From positions 434,001 through 498,000 of the forward strand of contig NZ_JAICBX010000003.1 in the NCBI RefSeq assembly GCF_019492055.1: DNA of 64,000 nt. Direction: 5' to 3'. This stretch comes from Flavimaribacter sediminis. GTDB lineage: Bacteria > Pseudomonadota > Alphaproteobacteria > Rhizobiales > Rhizobiaceae. This document shows positions 17,403 through 26,082 of the stretch, one piece after another (within the stretch, counting starts at the first letter, position 1; each line of letters opens with the position of its first letter). The notes under the pieces were generated by a model that did not search any database, was not told the DNA's origin, and saw nothing but the letters and a program-made list of their open reading frames with translations. The translations under genes and the position numbers were made by a program.

Positions 17403-18368
17403 TTGCCACGCATCGTTTCCTTTCCGCTCATCGCCCGAGACCTGATCAACGGCCAGCTCTCCGCGTTGACGGGGATCGATCTTGTCGTTCCGGACAGCCT
17501 GGAACAAATCCCCGACGCTCTAGATGGAGCGGATGCGTTGATCATGCCGGGTGGAGAAACGCATTACAGCGCCGACATCGCCGCCGCGATCAGGGACCGA
17601 GCCCACGATCTGCGGTGGATCCAATTGACCTCCGCCGGCTATGACGGCCTCGTCGCTTTTGGTGTTCCGGACAGAGTGGTGATTACGGGAAACGGCGGGG
17701 CGCTCGCGGTTCCGGTCGCCGAGCATGCGATGGCGCTGCTGCTCTCACTCTCCCGCCGCCTGCACGAAAATGTCCAAAACCAGATGCGACGAACCTGGGA
17801 GCGCAATACGCAAGCGCCGGTAAAAAGCCTGGAAGGCTCCACGGTTCTTGTCGTGGGGTACGGGTCCATCGGGCGTGAGGTCGCGCGACGGGCGAAGGCC
17901 TTCGGTATGCACGTCATCGGCATGCGGCGGACACCGACGCCGGATGAGATGGCGGACGAAATGGTGGGAATGGACGATTTCATACCGGCGCTCCAAAGGG
18001 CGGACGCGATCATTCTCTGTCTTCCTTTGAACGGTGCGACGCACCAGATCATCAACCGGGAGACGCTCGCCGCCTGCAAGCCGGATGCGTGGGTCATCAA
18101 TGTCGGTCGCGGTGGTTTGATCGACACCGAAGCTTTGATGGACGCTCTGCAAAATGGAATGCTTGGAGGCGCAGGTCTGGATGTGACCGAACCGGAACCC
18201 GTACCCGCCGACCATCCACTCTGGGCAACGCCGAACGTCATAATATCTCCCCATGTCGGCGGCGGCGGCAGTCGAAAGAGCTATGAGCGTATTGCTGATA
18301 CGGTTACTGAGAACGCGCGCCGTTTCGCAGTCGGTGAGACCTTGCGCGAAGTCATCAACCTGAGGTGA
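17403..18368 (+). CDS. D-isomer-specific 2-hydroxyacid dehydrogenase
   Basis: This is a 321-residue NAD(P)-dependent dehydrogenase. The TTG start at 17403 is supported by CCGGAGG at 17391-17397. The Rossmann motif VVGYGSIG lies at about residues 150-157. Catalytic R236 (NVGRGGLID), E265 (VTEPEPVP) and H284 (ISPHVGGG) are all present. The family reduces 2-keto acids such as glyoxylate, hydroxypyruvate or 2-keto sugar acids to D-2-hydroxy acids, or runs in reverse. As the last gene of the sugar-acid operon it may process a keto acid made by the dehydratases. A small GC hairpin (AGCGC-TAAT-GCGCT, 18375-18388) follows its stop but lacks a T-run. Confidence 0.88.
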   Translation: MPRIVSFPLIARDLINGQLSALTGIDLVVPDSLEQIPDALDGADALIMPGGETHYSADIAAAIRDRAHDLRWIQLTSAGYDGLVAFGVPDRVVITGNGGALAVPVAEHAMALLLSLSRRLHENVQNQMRRTWERNTQAPVKSLEGSTVLVVGYGSIGREVARRAKAFGMHVIGMRRTPTPDEMADEMVGMDDFIPALQRADAIILCLPLNGATHQIINRETLAACKPDAWVINVGRGGLIDTEALMDALQNGMLGGAGLDVTEPEPVPADHPLWATPNVIISPHVGGGGSRKSYERIADTVTENARRFAVGETLREVINLR

Positions 18369-18470
18369 AAGCAAAGCGCTAATGCGCTCTATCCAACAAG
18401 GAATGTGACTGCGCGTCAGTTCCTGACGAGTTCAGCCAGTCGGCCAAAATCGAAGCGCCAGTATATTGAG

Positions 18471-18518
18471 AATTCCCAATAATTCATAATTGGCGGGAAT
18501 TAGCATTCATGAGAATGC
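18471..18518. promoter_or_regulatory. Two adjacent dyads upstream of the MerR-like gene
   Basis: AATTCCCAAT at 18471-18480 pairs with ATTGG-CG-GGAATT at 18489-18501 (10-bp arms with a 2-base bulge). Immediately after it, GCATTC (18503-18508) pairs with GAATGC (18513-18518). MerR-type proteins bind dyads at their own promoters, so autoregulation is plausible. The second dyad ends 6 bp before the start codon. Confidence 0.4.
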
Positions 18519-18524
18519 AATCAT

Positions 18525-18950
18525 ATGGATATCGATTTCTATAAACATCGCTTCACGCGCGCACAGCTGATCGAAATCACTGGTGTGCCAAAACTGACTC
18601 TGCAGAACTGGCTTCATCGCAATACGATTTCCGTTACGCCAAAACAGAAAGGCGGCACAGGAAACCGGCGCCTTTTCTCCGCTTTTGATGTGGTGAAGAT
18701 TTCGACGGCATTGTATCTCACCAATCTGCTGGTGTCGCCCTCTCTGGCAAATCAAATCGTCTCCGACGATCGTTTTGAGCAATGGGTCGGATTCAGTCTA
18801 TCCCACTCTGAAGATGAACCGTCCAAGTATTACTTTGCAATTTTATACTGGAACAATGATCAACTGGTGGTTGATTTCATCGCAAACGAAGATCAATTGG
18901 CTTTTTTCCGCAGCCTCAACGAAGTCGTTTCAGAGAGTATGAAAGTCTAG
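18525..18950 (+). CDS. MerR-like helix-turn-helix protein, possibly truncated by an in-frame TAG
   Basis: This is a 141-residue protein beginning with a MerR-type winged helix (RAQLIEITGVPKLTLQNWLH, residues 12-31, then NRRLFSAFDVVKISTALYL). The remainder is a mixed alpha/beta segment without a recognised effector domain. The frame stays open beyond its TAG (18948-18950) for another 52 codons, to TGA 19107-19109, with sensible composition, so the original product was probably 193-194 residues. Helix-turn-helix proteins of this size often accompany phages and integrated elements, which fits the integrase remnant 440 bp downstream. The Shine-Dalgarno sequence is weak. Function is unknown beyond probable DNA binding. 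Confidence 0.65.
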   Translation: MDIDFYKHRFTRAQLIEITGVPKLTLQNWLHRNTISVTPKQKGGTGNRRLFSAFDVVKISTALYLTNLLVSPSLANQIVSDDRFEQWVGFSLSHSEDEPSKYYFAILYWNNDQLVVDFIANEDQLAFFRSLNEVVSESMKV

Positions 18951-19109
18951 TTCATCATACGAATTCAGGACATCGTACTCGATGTCAAAAATCGCATTGT
19001 AAACCTGCTCTATAAGAAGCTGAATGAGGAAAAGCTGTCGAAACTGACGGATCAGGAACGCAGCATCTTGGCGATGATGCAACACCGCCTCCGGGAGGCG
19101 GAGAATTGA
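18951..19109 (+). pseudogene. Open continuation of the MerR-like gene after the TAG codon
   Basis: Fifty-two sense codons continue in the same frame directly after TAG 18948-18950, reading from FIIRIQDIVLDVKNRIV to MMQHRLREAEN. The segment is rich in charged, helix-forming residues and has no usable start of its own before an internal ATG at 19072. It is best read as the severed C-terminal helix of the upstream protein. A stop-codon readthrough or a sequencing error is also possible. Confidence 0.5.
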
Positions 19110-19388
19110 ATAGATTACCTGATCAGAGAACCACCAACATTTTTCAAAAGCTAAAAACAGATTTCAGCACCCAAAGGCATTGGGACGCCTGACATATCAT
19201 TGTAGGCCCTCGAAAGGATTGTGACATGACAGTATCTATGAAGCGTAGCGAAACTCCATCGCTTAGGGGGATCGACCAACTTCCAAGGCGGTCTTCCGAA
19301 AATGTTCTCGGGTGCACCCGCTTTGGTTTAGACCGCCTGGCGAGTCTTTCTGCGAGAAAAGGTCGAGGATTTCTGGAAGGACACACCG
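19110..19388 (+). other. Non-coding spacer with degraded start of the integrase
   Basis: No supported gene lies here. From 19332 the frame of the integrase is open but has no start codon until GTG 19389. It encodes RVFLREKVEDFWKDTP just before that GTG, which resembles the N-terminal helical domain of related integrases. An in-frame TAG (19329-19331) closes it upstream. This is consistent with loss of the true N-terminus by deletion or frameshift. Confidence 0.5.
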
Positions 19389-20114
19389 GTGCGCGAGATC
19401 ACCGCCGGCGCAATCCGACAGTCCGCAATCAGGCTCTATCCTAACGCCGGCCCCGCGACATGCAATCGTCAGGTTATCGTGCCGACGCAAGCGATTATCA
19501 ATCACGCGGCTGAACTCGACTGGTGCCCTCCCATGCAGGTAAAGCGGTTCAAGGTCGCCACAAAGGTCAAGGAACCTGCAACACTGGAATGGGTTGAGGC
19601 ATTCGCGGAACACGCCTCCCCTCACCTCGGCGCGCTTTGCTTGTTCATGTTCGGCACCGGCGCTCGGATATCCGAGGCGCTTGCCATGACCTGGTCAGAT
19701 ATCAACTTGAAGTCTGCTACGGCGTTGATCCGCCAGACCAAGATCAATGACGAAAGAGTTGCGCATTTGCCGCCGCGAGTGGTTGCCGCGCTTGCGAACA
19801 TTCCGTCGAATCATAATCCGGACGGTAGCGTCTTTCGATACGTACACCGGACTACCGCACGGCAGGCCTGGAACAATGCGATCAAACGCGCAGGCATCAA
19901 GCAGCTATCATTTCACAGTTGCCGTCACGGCTTCGCGACAAGTCTGCTTCATGCGGGCGTGGACGTTGTCACGGTCGCCGAAAACGGTGGTTGGAAAGTA
20001 GTGACGGAAGTGGTCCGCACCTATGGGCATTCGAGGACAGAGAAATCGGTCACCGACGCAATTTTTGACACGAATTTGACACAGCCCGAAAAATCAAAGA
20101 ATGCAAGTAATTGA
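19389..20114 (+). CDS. Tyrosine recombinase (phage-type integrase), N-terminally truncated
   Basis: This is a 241-residue product from a GTG without a ribosome-binding site. The catalytic domain is complete: FGTGARISEAL (first Arg), LSFHSCRHGFAT (His-x-x-Arg), ENGGWK (His/Trp position) and RTYGH (nucleophilic Tyr). Part of the helical core-binding domain (VPTQAIINHAAELDWC) is present, but the first 60 or so residues normal for this family are missing. Coding for them runs on upstream without a start and ends at a stop. It is probably a pseudogene left from an integrated element. No att repeat or tRNA target is visible nearby. A 20-codon ORF with a good Shine-Dalgarno sequence (20132-20194) follows it. 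Confidence 0.7.
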   Translation: MREITAGAIRQSAIRLYPNAGPATCNRQVIVPTQAIINHAAELDWCPPMQVKRFKVATKVKEPATLEWVEAFAEHASPHLGALCLFMFGTGARISEALAMTWSDINLKSATALIRQTKINDERVAHLPPRVVAALANIPSNHNPDGSVFRYVHRTTARQAWNNAIKRAGIKQLSFHSCRHGFATSLLHAGVDVVTVAENGGWKVVTEVVRTYGHSRTEKSVTDAIFDTNLTQPEKSKNASN

Positions 20115-20211
20115 AAAGAAAGGAAAAAACAATGAAACATACTCATCGCTCGTTGGGGAGAGGTGTTCCGCTGCGGGCATTAGCGAAAGTCTGACAAAAG
20201 GGCAAGAGAAA

Positions 20212-21210
20212 TTAATGTGACGATTCGACTTCGTCAGTCGACGCAGCGGATAGAGCGTCGAAATGCGAAGCCGCCTGATCGATACGGTTGAGCAGGTTCA
20301 GGCTCTGCATCAAAGCCGTACGGAATTCTTCGCGAACGCGTTCAGCCTCATCCGGCGTCCACCGCCAGAAACCTTGCAGCGCCTTGAGGCCGGTGTGACC
20401 CTGTTTCACCTTTTCCGCCAGGATGGGACCAGGCTCGGCGTTGTTCGCCAGAACGGGGTAGATGCTACTTGCCGCAGCCATCTGCGTGTCGAGACCAGAC
20501 AATTCCTTCTGCATCAATGGCCCCGCGGCGAGAAAGCGCATGCCGAAGCTGTACCGGACTGCCGCGTCGACGTCTTCCGGAGACGCCAGGCCTTCGTCGA
20601 TGACTGCGAAGACTTCGCGCATCATGGCGTGCTGGATTCGGTTTGCGAGAAACCCCGGCGTATCGCGGTTTACGAGCACCGGCGTCCGGCCTGCGGCGCG
20701 GAGCATCGAGACCGCGCGGTTCGCCACGGCCGGATTCGTGTTCTGACCACGCACGATCTCAACCAATGGCACAAGATGCGCTGGCAGGAAGAAGTGCATG
20801 CCGATAGCGTTGTGATCCAGCGACAGTCCCTCAGTGATCGCGCTGATCGGGATCGCCGATGCGTTCGACGCGACGATCGCGTCACGCGCCACGCGCCCTG
20901 CGATGTCCGAGAAGATGGCGCGCTTCATCGCCAGATCTTCCGGAACCGCCTCCACAACAAGGTCGGCGTTTCTCCAGTCCGTCGCATGCATCCCGGACCG
21001 GATCATCAGCCGCGACGGTTCGAAGTCATGGCCGGTCTCGGCGACGCTGACGGCAATGCCCTCCCGGGTTACTTCGACCTTCGAAGAATCTCGCAGGACA
21101 ACCTCTATCCTCGATCCGCCGCCCAGGAACATCGCTGCTATGTCGCGTCCCATCGCTCCGGCGCCGACAACGATGACATGCTTCGCAATCACTGGATTGT
21201 CGTCAGCCAT
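20212..21210 (-). CDS. 3-hydroxyacyl-CoA dehydrogenase, NAD-binding
   Basis: This is a 332-residue protein with an N-terminal Rossmann motif (VVGAGAMGRDIAAMF, about residues 15-29) and the catalytic His in IGMHFFLPAHLVPLVEIV. A helical C-terminal dimerisation domain follows (LANRIQHAMMREVFAVIDEG). It oxidises L-3-hydroxyacyl-CoA to 3-ketoacyl-CoA with NAD+, step three of beta-oxidation. It is the last gene of a leftward operon with TRAP-transporter genes and a thiolase pair, 42 bp after the fused permease. With the dehydrogenase and hydratase encoded rightward from 27175 it completes a beta-oxidation set. Confidence 0.9.
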   Translation of the reverse strand: MADDNPVIAKHVIVVGAGAMGRDIAAMFLGGGSRIEVVLRDSSKVEVTREGIAVSVAETGHDFEPSRLMIRSGMHATDWRNADLVVEAVPEDLAMKRAIFSDIAGRVARDAIVASNASAIPISAITEGLSLDHNAIGMHFFLPAHLVPLVEIVRGQNTNPAVANRAVSMLRAAGRTPVLVNRDTPGFLANRIQHAMMREVFAVIDEGLASPEDVDAAVRYSFGMRFLAAGPLMQKELSGLDTQMAAASSIYPVLANNAEPGPILAEKVKQGHTGLKALQGFWRWTPDEAERVREEFRTALMQSLNLLNRIDQAASHFDALSAASTDEVESSH

Positions 21211-21252
21211 GGGCGGAGGCTTTCATCAGATCGGCCACACTGACAGCCGCCT

Positions 21253-23154
21253 CTAACCGTTCTGCAATTGCGGGTTCAGGGGCTCACCTTTCGCCTTTGT
21301 CGTGCGAACCTGCGTGTACAGCGTTGCGGCAAAGGCGGCGATGCCGAGCACAAGCATCGGGTATTCGATGGGCAGTTCATCGACATGCCGGAATGCGGAA
21401 TATCCCAGCAGGCAGGCTGCGGCGAGCGTGGCCAGCAATCGTTCCTTCGCTGTAAAAACGCTCAGGCCGCATCCATAGATCGCTGCGGTGAGCGCCGTCA
21501 TGCCGAGCGGCACGGCAATTATCGTCCCGATCCCCCAGACCCAGTTCACCGGATTGAAGGTGAGAAGCGGATTGAAGATGATCAGGAAGGGTATGATGAA
21601 GCCGGATATGGCGAGCTTGGCGGCGGAAAGCGAGGTTTTGAAGTAAGGCGCTCCTGCCAGGCCCGCGCCTGCGAGCGCGGCAAGCGCCACCGGCGGCGTC
21701 AGAGAGGAAATGACAGCGAAATAGAACGAAAAGAAATGGGCGGCGATCGGATCCACGCCCATCTTGATGACCGACGGAATGACAACGATCGCAACCAGCG
21801 TGTAGGCGGCGCTTGTCGGCACGCCGCAGCCCAGGATGATCGAGACGATCATCGTCAGGACCAGTCCGATCAGCAGATTTCCCGCGCTGAGCAACTCGAC
21901 GAGACTTGCAATCTTGTTGCCGAGCCCGGTGGTGATCAGTGTTTGCGCGATCAGCCCCACGAGCGCCAGGGAAATACCAATCTGGGCGCCGACCAACGCG
22001 CCGCCGGCGATGCTCCTCGCCAGGTGACCGATTTTCGGGCGGGTCTGCGGGTCGACATAGGACAGCGCCACGGCGAGGATGATCGCCCAGAACGCGGCGT
22101 TGGCCGGACTGTACTGCATGATCAGCATGGTGATCAGCACCGCCAGCGGCAGCGCGAAAAGCGGCAGGCGACGCAACAGGACCGGAAAGTTGATCCGTTC
22201 GAGCGGTGGGCGGATATCGAAGCGCACGGCCAGAAACTGCACGCCCAGCATCACGCCCCAGAAGTACAGGATGGCGGGCAGAATGCCTGCCAGCATCACC
22301 GTGTCGTAGGACACGCCGAGGAACGACGCCATCAGAAACGCCGCTGCGCCCATCACCGGCGGCATGAGCTGACCGCCCGTGGAAGCGGTCGCTTCGATCG
22401 CGGCGGCATGTTCCGGCTTGTATCCGACCTGCTTCATGTAGGGAATGGTGAAGGCGCCGGTGACCGCAACGTTCGCGACAGCCGCGCCGGAAATCATCCC
22501 GATGAACCCGCTGGAGACCACTGCAGTCTGACCCGGTCCGCCGCGAAAGGCCTTGCCGGCGATCTTGCCCGCTTCAAGAAAGAAGTCGTTGACCCGGATG
22601 ATGCCGAGCAGCGCGCCGAATACGACGAACAGGAAGACCTGATTGGCGGAAATGCCGAGAAAGGTTCCGAAAATGCCCGACAGTCCGATGCTGAGATAGG
22701 AAACCACATAGTCGAAATTGAAAGGCCGGTGGTGAAGGTGGCCCGTAAGATAATGCCCCCACAGAAAATAGCCGACGAAGATCGCCGCAACGATCGGCAG
22801 GGTCCAGCCCCAAGCGGCGCGTGTGGCGATCACGACAAGCCCGATGAGGACCACGCCCACCACGACGTCGACCGGTTCCGGATAGCCGAAGACCTCTTCC
22901 AGATGGATAATGTTGAAAAGCACGTACCCGGTCGCCGCGACGCCAAGCACGGCGAACACCAGGTTGGACACGATCCCGAAGACGCCCGAAGCCTGACGGG
23001 CCTGATTCAGGAACAGCAAGGCAAAGATGAAGCCGAGATGCACAGCCTGATGCTCGTAGGAGCCGAGAAACAGGTATTGGGTCGAGACCATCTGGTAGCC
23101 GAACATCAAAAGTCCGATCAAAACGATGGCGCCGTCCAGCAATCTGGTCTGCAT
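21253..23154 (-). CDS. TRAP transporter fused permease (4TM/12TM, TAXI type)
   Basis: This is a 633-residue membrane protein in which the DctQ-like and DctM-like parts are fused, as usual for TAXI-type TRAP systems. About four membrane segments come first (to about residue 150), followed by 12 or more. Signatures include GMISGAAVANVAVTGAFTIP, TASTGGQLMPPVMGAAAFLM and GCGVPTSAAYTLVAIVVIP. It imports the solute captured by the TAXI binding protein encoded 112 bp upstream. The complementary strand also stays open here, but that frame has the composition of an antisense shadow. Confidence 0.92.
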   Translation of the reverse strand: MQTRLLDGAIVLIGLLMFGYQMVSTQYLFLGSYEHQAVHLGFIFALLFLNQARQASGVFGIVSNLVFAVLGVAATGYVLFNIIHLEEVFGYPEPVDVVVGVVLIGLVVIATRAAWGWTLPIVAAIFVGYFLWGHYLTGHLHHRPFNFDYVVSYLSIGLSGIFGTFLGISANQVFLFVVFGALLGIIRVNDFFLEAGKIAGKAFRGGPGQTAVVSSGFIGMISGAAVANVAVTGAFTIPYMKQVGYKPEHAAAIEATASTGGQLMPPVMGAAAFLMASFLGVSYDTVMLAGILPAILYFWGVMLGVQFLAVRFDIRPPLERINFPVLLRRLPLFALPLAVLITMLIMQYSPANAAFWAIILAVALSYVDPQTRPKIGHLARSIAGGALVGAQIGISLALVGLIAQTLITTGLGNKIASLVELLSAGNLLIGLVLTMIVSIILGCGVPTSAAYTLVAIVVIPSVIKMGVDPIAAHFFSFYFAVISSLTPPVALAALAGAGLAGAPYFKTSLSAAKLAISGFIIPFLIIFNPLLTFNPVNWVWGIGTIIAVPLGMTALTAAIYGCGLSVFTAKERLLATLAAACLLGYSAFRHVDELPIEYPMLVLGIAAFAATLYTQVRTTKAKGEPLNPQLQNG

Positions 23155-23266
23155 GGCGTCGATGCTCCGGTAACGCGGGCGAGCCGCAAAGAGACGTCTT
23201 TTCCTGCCAAAAAGGAGGAGACATCACAATGATTTGCGGATGTCTCCCCAAAACCGCCGTTTCCGA

Positions 23267-24292
23267 TCAATCGATCAGGCCGGCCTCGCGATAGGCCTTC
23301 AAGGCACCGGGATGAATATCCTCGATATCCCAGCCATAGATCATGCCTTCGGGAGACATCAGCTTTCCGGTCGCCTGGTAGTCGCCGAATTGCTCGATGT
23401 TCTCGAGGATCAACTTGGTGACCTTGTAGGCGACATCATCCGGAAACTCAGGCGCGACCATCCATGCGACGCTGTCAGCGAACCCATCCATGGGCTCGGA
23501 GATGCTCGGGTCGATGCCGGCCGGGATCGTGACGTTGGCCATGCTGATTCCGGCTTCGCGGGCTTTCGTCACGTTATCCGCGCCCCATTCGAGATGGTTC
23601 GGCTTGCGGCCCGACGCAAGAAATTCGATCGTCTGCGGGCTCAGCATCATGCGGTTGCTGACCGGATCGATATATCCGCCGACAATCGCGGCGTCGGCCG
23701 TTCCGTCGAGCAGCGCCGCAACCGATTCCTTGGTTCCGACATACTGGATGTCGACGTCGCCATCCTTGAAACCGTGACCATTCTGGAGAATCGCGACAGG
23801 CTGGATCGCCCAGTTGATCTGGGCGCGACGCCCGACAGCCACCTTCTTGCCCTTGAGGTCGTCAAGCGTCTTGATGTCATCATCAAGACTCGCAAGCCAG
23901 CTTGAATTCAGATTGTAGTTTGCGATGAGTTTGAGGCCGTCATACTGCTTGTCGAACGGTTCAGCGCCGGCTTTCGCCAGACCCTGAACGCCACCGCCGG
24001 AGCCGACGATCGTGTTCGCCTTCAGGTCGGGTTCCTTGTCCAGTTTCTTGATGTTGAAAACGAAGCCCGGGCTTTCCGTATGGGTGATCCGCACGCCCGT
24101 GTCGTTTTTCTTGGAAATCTCCTCAAGCGCCGATCCCATGACGTAGGAACCGGTGCCGAAGGGCGCGCTGATCAAACTTATATCAACGGCATCGTCCTGC
24201 GCCATGGCGACGCCGGACCCCAACGATAGGGCTGTCAGTGCGATAACGCCGACGGCCAGGCCGCGCTTGGTCGATTTTGCTGCAATCTTCAT
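23267..24292 (-). CDS. TAXI family TRAP transporter solute-binding protein
   Basis: This is a 341-residue periplasmic protein with a clear signal peptide (residues 1-32, positive start, hydrophobic core, cleavage after AMA-QDD). The mature part has the TAXI-family pattern, opening with SAPFGTGSYVMGSALEEIS and continuing with GRRAQINWAIQPVA and IVGGYIDPVSNRM. TAXI proteins bind diverse organic acids such as glutamate- or 2-oxoglutarate-like compounds. The adjacent acyl-CoA genes suggest a carboxylic acid destined for CoA activation (inference). Confidence 0.9.
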   Translation of the reverse strand: MKIAAKSTKRGLAVGVIALTALSLGSGVAMAQDDAVDISLISAPFGTGSYVMGSALEEISKKNDTGVRITHTESPGFVFNIKKLDKEPDLKANTIVGSGGGVQGLAKAGAEPFDKQYDGLKLIANYNLNSSWLASLDDDIKTLDDLKGKKVAVGRRAQINWAIQPVAILQNGHGFKDGDVDIQYVGTKESVAALLDGTADAAIVGGYIDPVSNRMMLSPQTIEFLASGRKPNHLEWGADNVTKAREAGISMANVTIPAGIDPSISEPMDGFADSVAWMVAPEFPDDVAYKVTKLILENIEQFGDYQATGKLMSPEGMIYGWDIEDIHPGALKAYREAGLID

Positions 24293-24374
24293 GATCGTTA
24301 TCCTCCCAGAATTCGAACTGTTTCAACTGCCCGGATGGCAGAATGCCTGCGGCGTCCGGACTGGCGCCGAACAC

Positions 24375-24791
24375 TCAGACCGGCCTGAATTTCGGAATGC
24401 CGGCTTCCTCGCCTATTGGTTCGAAATAGGCCTTTACCCTCATTCCGACATGGATGTCTTGTTCGGCGACGTCGGTCAGTTGCGCATACATCCGCGCGCC
24501 GCCGTCGATATCGATGAGGCACATGACAACCGGCAACTCCTCCTGCCAGCCCAGGTAGTTCATCGCGACCGAATGAGAAATCGTGTAGGAATAGACTGCG
24601 CCTTCCTGCTTCATCTCGGTCCAGACCAGGTTGCGGTCGCCGCATTCGATGCACCACGGTTTGGGATGAAAATTCACCGTTCCGCAGCTCGAACACTTCT
24701 GCATGACCAGCCGCCCTTCCCGCGCAGCGCTCCAGAAAGGACGCGTCAGTTCAGGAATTTCGGGCAGTGGCTTACTAGGCAATGCGTTCAT
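24375..24791 (-). CDS. Zn-ribbon/OB-fold (DUF35) acyl-CoA-associated protein
   Basis: This is a 138-residue protein with a rubredoxin-like zinc ribbon near residues 37-54 (CSSCGTVNFHPKPWCIEC) followed by an OB-fold (VWTEMKQEGAVYSYTISHS). Such proteins form complexes with SCP2-type thiolases or with dehydratases and help bind acyl-CoA. The thiolase gene ends 3 bp upstream, the typical pairing. Loss of either gene would be expected to impair the thiolytic step (inference). Confidence 0.88.
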   Translation of the reverse strand: MNALPSKPLPEIPELTRPFWSAAREGRLVMQKCSSCGTVNFHPKPWCIECGDRNLVWTEMKQEGAVYSYTISHSVAMNYLGWQEELPVVMCLIDIDGGARMYAQLTDVAEQDIHVGMRVKAYFEPIGEEAGIPKFRPV

Positions 24792-24794
24792 GGT

Positions 24795-26003
24795 TCAGGC
24801 CTCCGATCCGAGAATAATCGAGATACAGCTGCGGCCGGGACGCCCGTACGGGATACCGCCGAAGCCGCACACCGCTCCGATGGAAGCATCCTTGACCTGC
24901 CTGTCTCCGGCCTCGCCACGCAATTGCGCCACACCCTCGACGAGGGGCATGAACCCGCCATTCGCGCCACCAGGCTGACCGCCTGACAGCTGCCCGCCAT
25001 CAGTGGACAGCGGAAAATCTCCGTCGAAACGCAGATCGTGCTCCTCGATGAACTTTCCGCCTTCACCCTTCTTGCAGAATCCCCAATCCTCGATCGTCAT
25101 CATCGAGATGAACGGGTAGTCGTCATAGGGCTGCAAAAAGTCGATGTCGTCGTGCTCGATCCCAGCCATTTCCATGGCGCGCGGCGCGGATTGGGAAAAT
25201 CCGGTGACGGTCACATCCGGAAATACGCGCGATCCGCAATAGAAGTTGTTCGTCTCCCCGCATCCAAGCATGTAGACGGGCCTGTCGGTGATGGTTTTCG
25301 CCGACTCGGCGGATGTCACGATATAGGCCAGTCCGCCGTTCACGATCGGAACGCAATCAAAAAGCCGGATCGGGTCCGACAGCATCCGGGAATCGAGATA
25401 GTCGTCCAGCGTAAAGGGCTTGCGGTAGATGGCGGCCGGGTGGAGAGAAGCATGATACCGGTTCGTCACCGCGACCTTGCCCAGCTGTTCGGGCGACACT
25501 TCGTGTTCATGCATGTATCTGCGCAGCACCAGAGCGAATTGTGCTGTGGCGCCCATGACGCCGAATGGTCCCTGGAAGTCCCAGTAGACGCCACGCGTTC
25601 TTTCAGGAGAGAGCGGCAGGCCGGGGGCGATGGACGGCATGCTCAGAGGCGTGTCCGCGCCAACGATCAGCGCCCGGTCGATTATTCCGGCCTCGATCAG
25701 CGCCGCTGCGCGGATAAGCATCGATGTCGCGGAACAGCCGCCCTGGTCGCCGCGTATCAGCGCGTTGGGACTGATGCCAAGATTTTCAGCGGTGGCCGCC
25801 GACCAGTTCACCGTGTGCGCCACTTCGGCATGAGAAACGCCAAGCCCCTGGCCGTCGAAATCCGATTTCGACATGCCCGCGCTGTCGAGCGCAAGCTCGG
25901 CCGCCCAGGCGATGTACTCATCCACTGTGAGCACTGTCTCGCCGGGCTTCAGCCGGCTGTAGGGCGTCCTGCCATAGCCGACAATGGCGACATTTCCTCG
26001 CAT
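24795..26003 (-). CDS. Thiolase family protein (SCP2-type acetyl-CoA acetyltransferase)
   Basis: This is a 402-residue protein of the non-canonical, SCPx-like thiolase group that partners with OB-fold proteins. Landmarks are the nucleophile region NALIRGDQGGCSATSMLIRA, the His region NNFYCGSRVF and LSTDGGQLSGGQPGGANGGF, and CGFGGIPYGRPG at the C-terminus. It probably cleaves a 3-ketoacyl-CoA to acyl-CoA plus acetyl- or propionyl-CoA, the last beta-oxidation step. It is the first gene of the leftward operon, divergent from the LysR gene across a 153-bp control region. Confidence 0.87.
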   Translation of the reverse strand: MRGNVAIVGYGRTPYSRLKPGETVLTVDEYIAWAAELALDSAGMSKSDFDGQGLGVSHAEVAHTVNWSAATAENLGISPNALIRGDQGGCSATSMLIRAAALIEAGIIDRALIVGADTPLSMPSIAPGLPLSPERTRGVYWDFQGPFGVMGATAQFALVLRRYMHEHEVSPEQLGKVAVTNRYHASLHPAAIYRKPFTLDDYLDSRMLSDPIRLFDCVPIVNGGLAYIVTSAESAKTITDRPVYMLGCGETNNFYCGSRVFPDVTVTGFSQSAPRAMEMAGIEHDDIDFLQPYDDYPFISMMTIEDWGFCKKGEGGKFIEEHDLRFDGDFPLSTDGGQLSGGQPGGANGGFMPLVEGVAQLRGEAGDRQVKDASIGAVCGFGGIPYGRPGRSCISIILGSEA

Positions 26004-26082
26004 CGAGTCTCCTCCCTCGAAAGGCGCCGCACTGGACGCCCCGTCTCTTGTCGATACGAAAATGAGCGGGGTTTCTATATTT

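Noticed and set aside
20132-20194. 20-codon ORF (MKHTHRSLGRGVPLRALAKV) with a good Shine-Dalgarno sequence after the integrase
   Set aside because: Too short to separate from chance in the absence of homologues. Kept only as a mention in the integrase entry.
21268-23232. Long open frame on the plus strand opposite the fused TRAP permease
   Set aside because: Its product is extremely rich in Arg, Asp, Gln and His with no recognisable domain, the usual mirror of a hydrophobic membrane-protein gene. The minus-strand gene is certain.
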